Positions 21,796 through 33,900 of a stretch of DNA of 64,000 nt are shown one piece after another. The notes beneath the pieces are model-generated. The model did not search any database. It was given only the letters and a program-made list of their open reading frames with translations, and had not been told where the DNA came from. The stretch covers positions 62,001-126,000 of the forward strand of contig MU119352.1 of NCBI GenBank assembly GCA_014904845.1, given 5' to 3'. A program made the position numbers and the translations under genes. The stretch comes from Acephala macrosclerotiorum. Lineage: Eukaryota > Ascomycota > Leotiomycetes > Helotiales > Mollisiaceae. Position 1 is the stretch's first letter. Each line of letters begins with the position of its first letter.

Positions 21796-22879
21796 TTAAC
21801 TGCTAGGACTTTTAGAGTTTCGTATTGCTTCCGGTTTGTCGTTGTCCAGCTTCATGCCCAATATCATCTTGACCTCGGGGCAGTATCTCATAATATGGTC
21901 GACTTGGCTTTCATCGTCCCAAATCTATTCGTGAAAATTAGCTCCGATCTCCTCCCCTCACGTATATGAGACGAAAGTCCCAGCCATTCTACTCTCACCT
22001 GCTCATGATGCACACCCAACCAGCCAATGTGATACCCGAGAGGCGCATCGTCCCAAACACTTTCCACACTGAATGTCTTGCTGATGGCAGCGTTTGGCAT
22101 ATGATTATCCGGAAGAGCATGAAGATTGTTTGTCAACCATAGATCCTCCAAGGCACCATCTCCGACTCTTCTCTTCTTGTTGGTCAACACCTCTACTATC
22201 TTGCTCACTTTCCGCAAACTCAGGCCTCCATTCCCTCCGTATGCTGCCGTCTTCGACCAAGGGGCTCCAACCCAATCCCACTCCAAATAATCGTTCAAGG
22301 TTCTCGGAGCATTCGCACAAAATATGCTGTCGGGTTGCCAGACGAGTAAATGTTCGGCAGGAGCTAGCAGATCTCTATAGAGGTGAATGTCGGTGAACAT
22401 CTGCGAAATCGTTTCGCGGTCTTTGAGAGAATAATTGCCCGGAATGGGCATGAGTTCGAGTTTGCCAGACTCTTCGAATCGCGATATGGTAGGAGAGGAT
22501 CGCATGAAGGAGAGCGCCTCTGCAGAGCCCATGAATTTGAATGTCCACTCGGGTGGAATAATTGTAGTCATGTGTGTGAAAAGAGCTGGCAGGTGAGGCA
22601 GTGGTCGTGTTTCGACAAGAAGGGCGAGCTTGCGAGGGTCATACTGAGGAATTGGTGTCGATTTGGTCTCGTTCTCGGGGATCGTTTGTTCGGATTCGAA
22701 GGAATTGATTGATGGTCGTGTGGTAAGGGTCGTCCAGGAACTAGAGTAATGAGTGTCGTGTGAAGAAAACCCCAAGGTTGTACTTACACGTAATAAAATA
22801 TCAGGGCAAAAAAGAATGCAAAGACCATCCATCTAGACACTAAGGGGAGTGCTCCGTTTCGTACCTGCCATAGCGGCAT
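21796..22879 (-). CDS. DUF5672-family type II membrane protein, glycosyltransferase-like
   Basis: 320 residues from exons 22879-22788, 22740-21999 and 21924-21796; both introns (47 and 74 bp) preserve frame. Residues ~17-31 (WMVFAFFFALIFYYV) form a single N-terminal membrane anchor after a short cytoplasmic tail, followed by a Ser/Thr-rich stem. The lumenal domain has LLVETRPLPHL, LLVWQPDSIFCANAPRTL, YLEWDWVGAPW, GGNGGLSLR and a C-terminal HIGWLGVHHEQ..DDESQVDHIMRYCPE region, the typical series for fungal DUF5672 proteins. The aspartates around WQPDS and the GGNGG loop suggest a GT-A-like fold, but enzymatic activity is not shown. Divergent from BUB1. Confidence 0.87.
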
Positions 22880-23547
22880 GTCTGACAATGGAAAAGGAAG
22901 CGAGTTAGGAAGGAAAGGGACGAAAGGAAAACACGGGACAAGAACTTTTGTTGGCTGAAGAGTGAAGGAATCAAGGGGATCAAAAGCCCCTATGTAAGGT
23001 AGAACTCGGTAAATCCCATCCCAATGGAGACAGGTATGAGTAACGGGATGGCTGTGCTGTTAATCAAACAGGCGACTGACAGCGGCAGTCGAGGATCCCC
23101 CTCGCACAATAAGCTTTGCTTGGCAAGGCTGAGGTGCAGATTTGGGGCGAGGAATGCTATGCCGCGTGGTAGCAGCGTCAGCTCAGTGGTGGAACAAAAC
23201 TTAGGCCTGTTCTAGAGCTGACGACTCCTTGTGGGGATTAACTGTCACCATCACCGATTAGTTGATCGGGCGTCGTAAGTATCAATTAACCAACGGCGTT
23301 TGATGCTCAAATAGTGATTGTTATTCGGTAGCGGAAGATGTAGATGCGAGAAAAGAGTCTCGAGGCGCAGAAGCGCGGTTGCATTTCATGATCTGGGTAG
23401 TGCACGTGATCTTTATCTAAAAATGGAAAGCACGCTAGCACGTTGCCATGGAGCAACGACAATCTGTTTTGGTTCACGATGCGATTCAAGAAAACAAACC
23501 TTCAAAATCTAACGCCAACAACGACCAAACGCCAAAAAATCGCCAAC
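22880..23547. promoter_or_regulatory. Divergent promoter region, DUF5672 gene / BUB1
   Basis: 668 bp between two divergent start codons. No specific motif stands out and no gene is seen inside. Confidence 0.45.
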
Positions 23548-26500
23548 ATGTCGGTCTCCGAGGATCTCATCGACTTCGATATCATCGAAAACCAGAAGGA
23601 AAATATTCAATCCCTTCCAGGAGGGCGATCAGCGCGTGCACTTGCAAGCATGTTTTCACCATCGCCCCTCCATAAACTCGCAACACCAACACCATCCGAC
23701 ACGAAGAATCTTAATGACGCTATGAGAAATGAATATGAAAACGAATTACTGACAATATCGGAGTCAGACGACCCATTGGATATCTATGATCGATATGTGC
23801 GCTGGACTCTCGACGCGTATCCTTCGGCGCAAGCAACACCAGCATCACAACTCCTCCCATTACTCGAGCGTGCAACGAAGGCTTTCCTCACTTCTGCACA
23901 ATACAAAAACGACCCGCGGTATCTGAAACTATGGATATCATACATTCGATTCTTCTCAGATACCCCTCGAGAGACTTTCGCTTTCCTGGCTCGCCATAAC
24001 ATTGGAGAAAGGCTAGCATTATTCTACGAAGAGTTCGCTGCTTGGCTAGAAGGTGCTGGAAGATGGACCCAGGCGGAAGAAGTATATACGATAGGTATCG
24101 AGAAGGAGGCTACACCAGCTGCACGACTGCTTCGAAAATACAACGAATTCCAGCAGAGATTCGCACAGCAGCCAGACGACGCAAAGGAGCCTTCATCGCC
24201 TGCTCTGCCAACGGTGAGACCTGCGTTGGCCGCTAAAATTGACCCATTTGCTGCAGCCGCACCAAGGGATCCCCAAGCTCCGAGACCCAGTTCCGGAGTA
24301 GGTGGAGGGACAACAAAGAGCGGACGTCAGAAACTCCAGATATTCTCGGACGCCGACAACGCTGCACCAGCTGTCGCATCTGGAGAAACGAAGGGCTGGG
24401 AGAGTATCGGATCGCTGGCAGACCGAAAGAAAGAAAACGTGATGGAACCCAAGCCTTGGGTTGGTGAAACACTGAAGGCGGGCAGAAAGAAGAGCAGTAC
24501 CAAGATGATGGTGTTCAAGGATGAGGTAAGCTGATTTTCTTCTGCACTTCAATGTAAATGTTGATGATCATAGGACTAATGTTTGTCGTTTCGGCGTTTT
24601 GTAATTCAGTCTTTACCTCAATTTGCATATCCACAAGTTACAGATCCCGCACAGCAACAAGTGACCGTGAATCAAAAAGGAAGGACAGAGCGTATACACG
24701 TCAATCTTGAGGCCATATATCCTACCCCTGACCTGATTGGATCCGAGCTGAGCTTAGAAGAACTGAGGGCTTGCTCAAGAGGTTGGCTTTCGAAGGTTTG
24801 GAAACCCGAAACTGCGAAGCCAATTCTTGACGAGCCCTCGCTTCTGGACGACATTCCCAAAGAGTTTCCTGCTAACACTGATGAACTCAACCGAGCTGTG
24901 AAAGAAAAGCTTACCATCGCTCGTGATCCAGTGCTAGATGAAAATGGAGTAGAAAAGGTAGCAGTGAAGGAAGGGAGAGGCAGAAGGATGAAGATCAAAG
25001 AGGTCAATGAGACACAAATCAGTAAGTGTAGCAAAAATGGAGCATTCATTGATACTTACTGGGTACAGTCAAAGCGAAATTATCATCTCCTTCTGGGCCC
25101 AAAATGACCAAGCGAAAATCTTCCAAGGAACAGACAATGACACTTCATACTCGTGCTGCGACGGACGATATCTATGAATTGTTCAATCAGCCAATCAAGA
25201 TGGGAGAAGAAGAGGAGGAAGAAGAGGAAAGCGAAGACGACGATGGAGATATGACTGACGGTGACTACACCAGTGGAGGAGAGAGCACAGGAACTGGAAG
25301 ACTTTTAACGACGAGTGAAGCTGGTGATGATGAGACATCCGACGTGAAGAGCGTCAGCGAATGGTCGGAGTTCACAGCACGAAAACACATCCCAAGGTTG
25401 GACGATGACGAGGACGAAGACACTCGAGCTTCAAGGTTCACTGAGGTTGATGAAGATCTGGAAGCGATAGATGTCGAGAACGCGGAACAGCCAGGTAGAG
25501 AGGAACTTGTCACGCCGATTTCACCAGAAGTACCGGCAACGACTAAGACGTCCTTCGTTCCGATCCCCCCTGAAGATTATGAACCTCCGACTCGCCCGTA
25601 CCGAGATCCCGTCCAAGTATCGCAGAATCGTCTTCCTTTCATGACTCCAATTGCCGAGAAAACCGAGTCGTCGCTTGGCCTACCAACAATGAGGCAAGAT
25701 AAGGGCTACTTCAATTCCAAAACCCCGAGCAAAGAGAATGGTTCAAAGAAGCCACCTGTTCGACCAAGCGATGGTCTTGGCAGCAGTCCGTTCAAAGAGA
25801 TCGTCAATGAAGCTACACCTGTGGACAGGATTCCTCAGCCACTACTCAACAAGAGCACGAAGTCAAACAAGACTGCTGCTATTGCAGCGAAAGTACAAGT
25901 AAGCGGCGGTCCTTTAGCGAAGGAAATTGCAAACAAGGGGCCAATCATCAAAGATGCCCAATGCAATCCAGTTGATGATTTCACGCGGAACATGATAATC
26001 GAAGGTCTTCAGCCTCCTCTCTCGACATACGAGGGTTTCTTTGACCACAAGAATGAGTCTCTCGGCCGCTCAGCAGAGATCAGAAAATATGCCAAGGCTG
26101 CTTCGAAGATGCACAAGAATGCTAGCGACAAAACCACGACCAATCTCACCATGCCACCAATCCTCCGCTTTCCCGGTGCAGACAGACACTACATGCTGAA
26201 GCGTGAACTTGGCGCTGGAGCTTTTGCTCCAGTCTACTTACTCGAGAATATTGCTGCTGAGGAAGACGAGGAGCTAGACGAGAACGAGCAACCCAAGATG
26301 GGCAGAGGCACTTTCGACGCATACGGCCGGAAGAGCCTCGAAGCACTTAAGATGGAAGATCCTCCTTCAGCATGGGAATTCTACATGACGCGACAAGCCA
26401 AACGACGTCTTGGTGTCTCTAGAGCAGCAGAAAGCATAATTAACGTCTACGAAATGCATCTCTACAAAGATGAATGCTACCTCATCGAAGAATTCCGCGA

Positions 26501-27245
26501 CCAAGGCACCCTCCTCGACGTTATCAACATCTCCCGCACCGAATCCACAGCTGCCGGACCAGGCGTCATGGACGAAGCCATGGTGATGTTCTTCACCATC
26601 GAACTCTTCCGTACCATCGAAGCCCTGCATTCCAAAGGCATTCTCCATGGCGACCTCAAAGCAGACAACTGTCTCGTGCGCCTAGATCAGATCCCCGACT
26701 CCGACGTCTGGACGGCCAAGTACCGAAAAGATGGCACAGGAGGCTGGAACAAGAAAGGTGTCGCACTCATTGATTTCGGTCGAGGCATCGATATGAAAGT
26801 CTTCCGTCCCGACGTGCAATTCATCGCGGACTGGAAGACTGGTCCTCAAGACTGTGCCGAGATGCGAGAGCTTCGTCCTTGGACTTACCAAATTGACTAT
26901 CATGGACTAGCAGGCATTCTTCATTCCATGCTCTTTGGCAAGTATATTGATACAGTTGCCGATAAGGGTGCTGGGATTGGCGCCGCGGCGAAGAAGAGTT
27001 GGAGGATTAAGGAGAATTTGAAGAGGTATTGGCAGACGGAGATTTGGTCAAGCGCGTTTGATCTCTTGCTTAATCCAGGAATGCATGTTGAGGGTGAGGA
27101 GGGTGCGAAGATGCCGGTTGTTAAGGGAATGCGAGGCGTGAGGGAGAGTATGGAGACATGGTTGGAGGGGAATTGTGAGAGGGGTGTGGGGTTGCAGGCA
27201 GGAATTAGGAAGTTGGAGGCGCAATTGGGTGGGAGGAGGAAGTAG
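23548..27245 (+). CDS. BUB1: Spindle-checkpoint serine/threonine kinase BUB1
   Basis: 1188 residues in exons 23548-24525, 24610-25021 and 25069-27245. Residues ~55-215 form the Mad3/BUB1 homology TPR-like domain (LDIYDRYVRWTL..DPRYLKLWISY..LFYEEFAAWLE). KEN boxes occur at residues 17-19, ~295 (RKKENVMEPKPW) and ~685 (TPSKENGS). The central THTRAATDDIYELFNQP-like stretch just after residue ~485 corresponds to the conserved fungal Bub1 motif, followed by an acidic tract. The kinase domain starts at ~838: glycine loop GAGAFAPVY, lysine in EALKMEDP, catalytic loop HGDLKADN, and DFG in IDFGRGID. All catalytic residues are present, so it is a BUB1 kinase and not a kinase-less Mad3. It acts at kinetochores to recruit checkpoint proteins and phosphorylate H2A (family knowledge). 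The start codon is MSVSEDL; a longer upstream in-frame ATG exists but lacks homology. Confidence 0.96.
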
Positions 27246-28482
27246 ATTGGTCGAGGTTAGGAGAGGAAGGAGTGAGGTACGTGGTAATGGGGCTGAGCGT
27301 ACATGATGATTGCATGAGTGGCGTTGGCATTGGCATTAATTACATCGGAGTATGGGATTTTGTTGTCATTGTTAGAGTTTATGATTCTGGCGCGATGTTA
27401 ATGATATTTCCGACATCCTCTTCAAACACTGTTGTCTATGCTTCTGCTGCTACTTGTAAAACAATCCGCCAAATGACAGTGCCGAGAGAGCTCAAAAAAA
27501 TGCAAGGTTTCGCATAGACTTCGGGATTCGGTTTCAATACAGAGGGGGCCGTCCCTTGGAACCGAGATTGGTGTGCTTTCTACTTCGACGTGACTATCGA
27601 ACGCACAAGTCGAGACTGAGGAATCCACTGCCAGCTTCCTATTTAGCAGTAGCGAACAATTTTGCTGCGAAGATATAAGATCCCAATGCTTTGGGAAGGC
27701 ACGGCTTGGCAAGCGGTTTCTTTTTGCATTCATCGTTTCACTGCGAACTTGTGTGGATAATCTCACCTTTTCATCTGAAACCGCTTTCAACTAAGATTAC
27801 AACCACTTTCATCTCTATCTCCTTTGATCTCCAACCATCTCTTCGTCCGGACTCAAAGCTGGGTAGCTCGACTCATATCCTGCTTGTGATTCTTTGACGC
27901 ATTGCACGACCTCTTGCTGCAGCTTCCCGCTTCGTAATCTCTTGGATGCAGGCTTTCCGGGCTATCAACTTCGATATCTCTCGACTTCGTTCTTAGCGCC
28001 AGATTGAGCGGCTGTATGCATATTTCGAGACGGCTTCACCCTCACTCTTCGGGATTTGTCGAGAAAATTCAATCTTAGACAGCTCGATTCCTACTCCTTG
28101 ATTTCTATTCAACCTTTAATCTCTTCGACCAGGACGTTCTTCCCTCCAGACTCTTCCTGATCCTTTCAAATACGCTGCCATCTCATCCTTTCTTCCTTGA
28201 TCGAAAGCTCTCGTTACATTTTTTCCACACGATCTACTCTCTATCTTACAAACAACAAATCCCTCTCTACTCAATCCTTTGATACGGAGTTCGCTCTGCT
28301 ACCTCCCAAAGAATTTCGCATTTTGAGTCCAGCAACAAGTGCAACTTCACATCTCACTTCACACAACGCACTTGAGTCAGCTTTCGAGTGTCACACCTCA
28401 CGTTCAAAGTCAAAACATCAAGACAGCCTCAGTCCCACACTTTCATCGCTCCCTCCTACTTTCACCGTCAACTTCGGCAAAT
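27246..28482. other. Intergenic, BUB1 to GrpB-fold gene
   Basis: 1.2 kb; the last ~700 bp are pyrimidine-rich on the plus strand, as in long fungal promoter/5' UTR regions. No gene recognised. Confidence 0.55.
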
Positions 28483-29295
28483 ATGTGGAGGGATTGGTAT
28501 ACTGCACCTCTCATTGAGTTGGAGCCGCACGAACCCAGTTGGGCAGGCGAATTTGCCATCGCAAAACGCTCCCTCGAACGCCTTCTCGCTGGTCTCCCGA
28601 TCCTAAGCATTGAGCACGTCGGATCAACCTCCATTCCAGATCTTATCGCCAAACCGATCCTCGACATCGACATCGTTATCAACAAAGATGACTGGTTCGC
28701 CGTCCTTGATAGAATGACGGGACGGAAGGACAGCGAGACGGACGAGGATTACAAGAAGCGCGCTTACAAATACATTGGAGAGTGTGGAATGCCAGGTCGC
28801 CACTCGTTCTTTCAGCCAAATTGCGATGAAGAGGATGGGGAACCTATGAAGTATTGGGTTGATAAAGTCATGGGGGCAGATGTGTTGAAGAGGGAGGTGA
28901 GGACCTACGAGCGAAGGAGGAATACGTACGTTTGCATTGAAGGGAGTCTCAGCCTGAGAAGCCACCGAGACTTGAAGCGCATCTTGATGGAGGATGCTGA
29001 GCTCGGGTAAACCTTTCCTTTATTTCGCTCCATTGTTAACTTTGGATCCCCTGCTGCTTTCATTGTGGAGGTGAAAGTTTGCTAACCAAAGGCTTCGCTT
29101 AGAAAGGAGTATGGTAATAGGAAGGTAGAATTGGTTCGAGACCATCAACTGAGGATGACCAACGAAGACCGAGTCGCTTACAACCTTGGCAAGAACGAAG
29201 TGGTGACCAAGATCTTGAAGAAAGCTGGGTGGACATATGAGGAGCTGAAGGTTGTCTGCAAGGGTAGGGGAGGTGGAGGTTTTTATGGGAATTAG
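28483..29295 (+). CDS. GrpB (UPF0157) family protein
   Basis: 238 residues from exons 28483-29006 and 29103-29295 (96-bp intron, phase 2). The fold is that of GrpB-type nucleotidyltransferase-like proteins: IELEPHEPSWAGEF near the start, then EHVGSTSIPDLIAKPILDIDIVI, where the GSTS loop and the DID pair match the family's active-site-like pattern. The C-terminal portion (RDHQLRMTNEDRVAYNLGKNEV..ILKKAGW) matches the family's closing helices. In bacteria the family is often fused to CoaE, but here it stands alone; its substrate in fungi is unknown. The start is the MWRDW methionine since upstream residues look like UTR. Confidence 0.86.
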
Positions 29296-30937
29296 TGCGA
29301 GGTGAAACAAGCGAGGCGAATAGGGGTACACCTGATCGACACTTCAAAGACATGGAGGCGTTCAGCCTGAAGGGACGATGGTGAGAGCGCAGACTTACTT
29401 GATACTTGAGGTAAATGGGAGGAATGCGCGGTGAGCTTTCGTTCAGAGTTTGGGATGCGATGGTTCGGGAGAAATGCGCAAGTCTTTTCGTCATAGCATG
29501 GCTTTTTTTCTACTTCGTTAATCCATCATAGAACTTAGAAGAACCAAAGAGTTCAATCATTCAGAATCACGCCCTTGATTTGATCGTTTACATATCATTT
29601 TCATCGTCGCCAACGAAGCTATGCCCCTTCCACATCACACTCCTCTCCAAATCGCCCCGGTACCACATTACCCCTATGCCCGAAAGCTTTCAGAAGTTAA
29701 AAATCGGTCTAATATCCATATTTCCAGGCCTCACAGCCCAAATGCGCGGATCATAAGCCTGACCCATCCTGGCTAAATGTTAGTTATAATACGCTTCTCG
29801 CATCCTCAGCGCATTTGCATTGTAAGACGACAAGGTAACTGAGCAGCGCCAACGCCACCTCCTGTCCGCGTGTGGCTGAATAGTTGCTGCAATTGATAAG
29901 CCATAATGACTTATTTGCCCCTTGTCCACCGTATAGTTCGCGGACTTGGAGGAAGAGGGATTGTTCGAGGGACATCATGGGTTGCCACTTAGGGTGTAGT
30001 GGTGGCCTTGGTGGGGTAGGTATTATTTCTGAATGATTTGGGGTTGTGGGATTTGATTTGGGTGTATTGGGATGCGTAATCTGCCTGCATTAATGATTCG
30101 GTGTTAATATTTATATTCGCGATCATGAAGAGGAGAGAAGGAAAGTCTTTTCCGTACGTAAAGTATTTATATACAGACAATGCCAGTGAGTAACTTACTG
30201 CTGATCATTCGAACTCAACATTCACTAAACAGTACTCTGTCAGACACTTTGAGTTGCGGACTGTGGATGGATATGAAGGCTAATCGTCTCTGGGCTATTC
30301 AAATTCGCATCCCTTATTCAGAAGACCAAAAGCGGGAAGAAGCTTCTTGTGTATTGACTAACTTTACTTAATGCCAGAGACATGGCATATTGAACTAAAC
30401 CAGAGGAACAGCAGACTTTGGGCAGTTATAAAATAGGCGAGTGATCAAATTTGACCCTATCATAACCAGATAGGTACTGTTTGAATAAGAGTCTAAAATT
30501 CCATACTTTTGCTGTGAGCCGCGGTCTATCTTGAACATATGAAATGAAAATCTTAACCAAAATACTACATGCTTACCGGAAACTCCGCACCAAGCATATA
30601 TCTTGATCGAATCAATCAACAATTACGCATCATCAAGAAGAGTATTAACAACCTTAACGCAGATACCAGCCCTAGCAACAAAGGGGACATCTACGATAAG
30701 TCTTTCCATTCATAAGTCAACAAACCTAACACTGAAATCTATCTACTACGCCACACTGAACCAGACCAGCGCATGGATATGATCCTTACTCAGAAAACAC
30801 CGATATGATATCAATTCTCCCAAATCATCAATCACCCTCTTTTAAAAACGCCGGTAAAGACAGAACTTCGAGGTTTGTTGACCGCCATCTACATCTCACC
30901 TCGCCACCACTCTTCGCAAGTCGAGTTCAGCCCCGAA
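29296..30937. other. Intergenic, GrpB-fold gene to UBR1 3' end
   Basis: 1.6 kb, mostly without signal. The minus strand at 29690-29998 has two suggestive pieces, listed separately. Confidence 0.5.
29690..29998 (-). other. Possible small spliced gene or gene remnant
   Basis: The minus strand reads MSLEQSLFLQVRELYGGQG, then after a gap of uncertain splicing MGQAYDPRIWAVRPGNMD to a stop at 29690. A CTAAC plus TTTAG acceptor precedes the second piece. These stretches look protein-like, but no family is recognised and a complete gene model could not be built. Confidence 0.22.
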
Positions 30938-33900
30938 TTAGATTGTCTCCCATCCTCCATTATTAATGTCCATCTCTAGCTTTCTTGAGATGACACTTGG
31001 GACGCCATGGCCCAGCCAGACAGTTCTCAGCAAGGCATCATATCGCTTTTGGTTCAAGAACAGTTGTCGTGAGTGTCTCAATCCGGGATCTACTTCACCA
31101 TACTTGTCGATATATGGAGCGACCATCCATGAACCGGAAGTGTGGTAAAGATAGAATACCGTGCATTTTCGAATGTTGATGAAGAGGCCGATGTTTTGCT
31201 GGCACCTGGGTAATGTTAGTAAGAGTATAATATAGGTAGGGAGAGTGTGAGGCGGCTTACTTGAGCATATGCTGTTGGGCACCACCAATTTGCTGGACTC
31301 TGCCGGTGGAAGATCGCGGACCATCCTTCAGACAGCAGATACTTTGGCCACAAGTAATGACCCCACAGAACAAGCAGAGCATCGGATCGGAAACATCCTT
31401 GCCCGTAGTTGGGCAGCGTCGCTTCATTGTCTCTTCCATTAGCGTGTCGTAATTCTTTGGCAAGCCAATGAGCTCAAAGATTGCTGGGTGGCTGAGTGAG
31501 AGCTTCGAGGGAGTGTCTGAAGTCTGCGAATTCGATGGCATCATAGAACGGAGGACCCAAGAGCGGGCGAGTTGGTTCAATGGATTACCGGTGTTGCCAT
31601 AGAGCGAGGCACACATCTCATCGAATGTTGGTAGACGTAGGGCTTCGGTAAGACGATCCAGTTCACTGGCGTTAGGATCCGAGGAGATGTGATTCTGGAA
31701 TGAAACTCCATTTCGGACATGGAGAAGGAGAGAGACTTTTCGGAGGAAGACCAAAGCAAATTTCTTGGCGAAAGAACGGCAAGATTCTGTTCCATTAAAA
31801 CAAGGTTGCTCCATCACAGAGCTTGGAGTCTCTTTTCGATGATTTCCATCCACAAGATCCCAAGAGCGGACCTGGCAGCAGAAGTATTTGAAGGCATCTA
31901 GACCTTTGGGAGTCTGTGGCCCGAAATCATAGTTTATCCATGACAGGTAGCTCGACTTGCCCTTGTTACGGCTCATCTTCATCACAACTTTGATGAGCTC
32001 TGCGAGATAGCAAAGTCGCACGAGGTGCATGATGTCAATATCATCAATCGCAGCTAAACACAGAGAGGCTTCTGTAAGAAACACGAAAATGTCCTTTTCT
32101 AGTAGGCACTCAGCCTTTGGATCCCAATAAGCCGATTCAGGGTTTAGTGGTTGTCGGGAACTTGACCGCATGAAGAGCTGCTGATATTGGTCTTCGTAGT
32201 CGGCTGCGAACGCTTGAGCAAGACGGCCGCCATTTCTGACACCTCCCACGGAAACATATGAGGACGCTGTCTCAGCGAGAACTTTCAGATGCGTAAGAGC
32301 TTGCTGTGGTACGCCTTCTATGAAAGTCATCACACTCGGGGATGCGACACCACGTTGCTGTATTTCAACGGCAGAAATGGAGAAACCAAGACTTTGGGCC
32401 AGAGTATCGTGTGCAAACAAATCATCTGCTGGGCCATCCTGTAACCTCAAGTTCTGATGCCGAGTCGGAAGTCTATTCATTTCCATTGTATCCCTTAGTC
32501 GACGATAGATCTCTACTAGCTCTGTCATAATGGAGCTGCTCTGTGCAGGTGAACTGACACTCGACGGACCCGCATCGTTTGGTCCGTTTCCCCAGATGTG
32601 AGCTGCGGGAGTGAGCCGCGGATCAATTGGGAATGGCAATGGTGTGGGTGTTGCCGCGAGCACAACTGGATTCCAGGCATCAGCCAATAATTCAGTCGTT
32701 CTCGCGTTCAAAGAATTGAGCATCACTGCATTGTTCTGACGCATGAAAAATGTCTTGGCTCTTTCACCAATGACAGGAGGAACTTCAACAGCTCTGGAAA
32801 TTTGGTTCTGATCAGCCACAGACAGAATCCAGTCGTTGAAGCTCGATCCCGGCTGGAGACGATTGATCGAAAGCTCCTCCTTTGGAGTCCAGATGATAGG
32901 CAAGAAAGCATTTCCCAATGCTTTGCACAACGGACAGACAAATTCCTTCATTTCGAGGCGTTCTGGATGATGTCGAGCAATCTGGTGTTGATGTCGGCGA
33001 TGAGAGGCTTCGTAGTAGACCTCGAAACACTTGTAATGCATAATATGTCCACATCCAACAGACACAGGTCCACTACGACATGAACTCGATGGGAAGCCCT
33101 TGCCAATGAACTGGCGCTCAGAGATGATTTCGACACCACTGGCAGTTACTTTATGGACCTGCTCTCTATTTTCACCAGCAACTCCACAAGGACGAATACT
33201 CTCGGCGGAACGATCGAGACTTGATGGAGTGTTGGCGACTTCGCGGACGAAATCTGGGTCCTTGAAGTCTGTCTGTCGCAAGATCGCGCTCTTTGTCATT
33301 AATGCAAAGGTCCCGTACAGTCGTCCATCCTTGGTCTCTTCTTGACAGAGGATACATGTACCTGAGGGATATTGCCAGTATGTCTTCTGATCTTCCCCAT
33401 CGGTTTCGAAATTGTCATCGCTAATGTCATCTTCCCCCCAATCAATGTCGCCTTGATTGTCAATGAAGTTCTTTTGTTGTTGCTGGAATTGAGCCATGAC
33501 TTTAGCCTGTCTTTCTAATGCAGCCTGCTTCTTCTTCTCGCGATCTTCGAGGACGTTGTTGTTCGCAGGAGAAGCGGTTGATATTCTGTCAACAGGGACA
33601 CCTAACCGAGCGAATGAGTTGTCGAAATTTCGAGGTTGTTTTTGCTTCATTCGCTTCAGCACCAAGGCGATCTTGGTATGGCACGCCTTGAACTCTTCTT
33701 TCCGAGATAGCATTTCCAGAAGAGCGGCAATGGTCTTTGAAGGTGGTGACTGCTTGAGAAAGTTGGTACGGGCAGGGGCGTTGAGAGCAATGTAGACAAA
33801 GGATTGAAGAGATTCTTCTGACATCTCGTCCTCATCGGTTTTGTCTTCGGCAATGGCGATGAGGACCAGATGAAGCACGACTTGCAAAAATGCCTCTACT

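Noticed and set aside
24042..24552. Antisense and alternate-frame ORFs in BUB1
   Set aside because: They are shadows of the conserved Mad3/BUB1 region.
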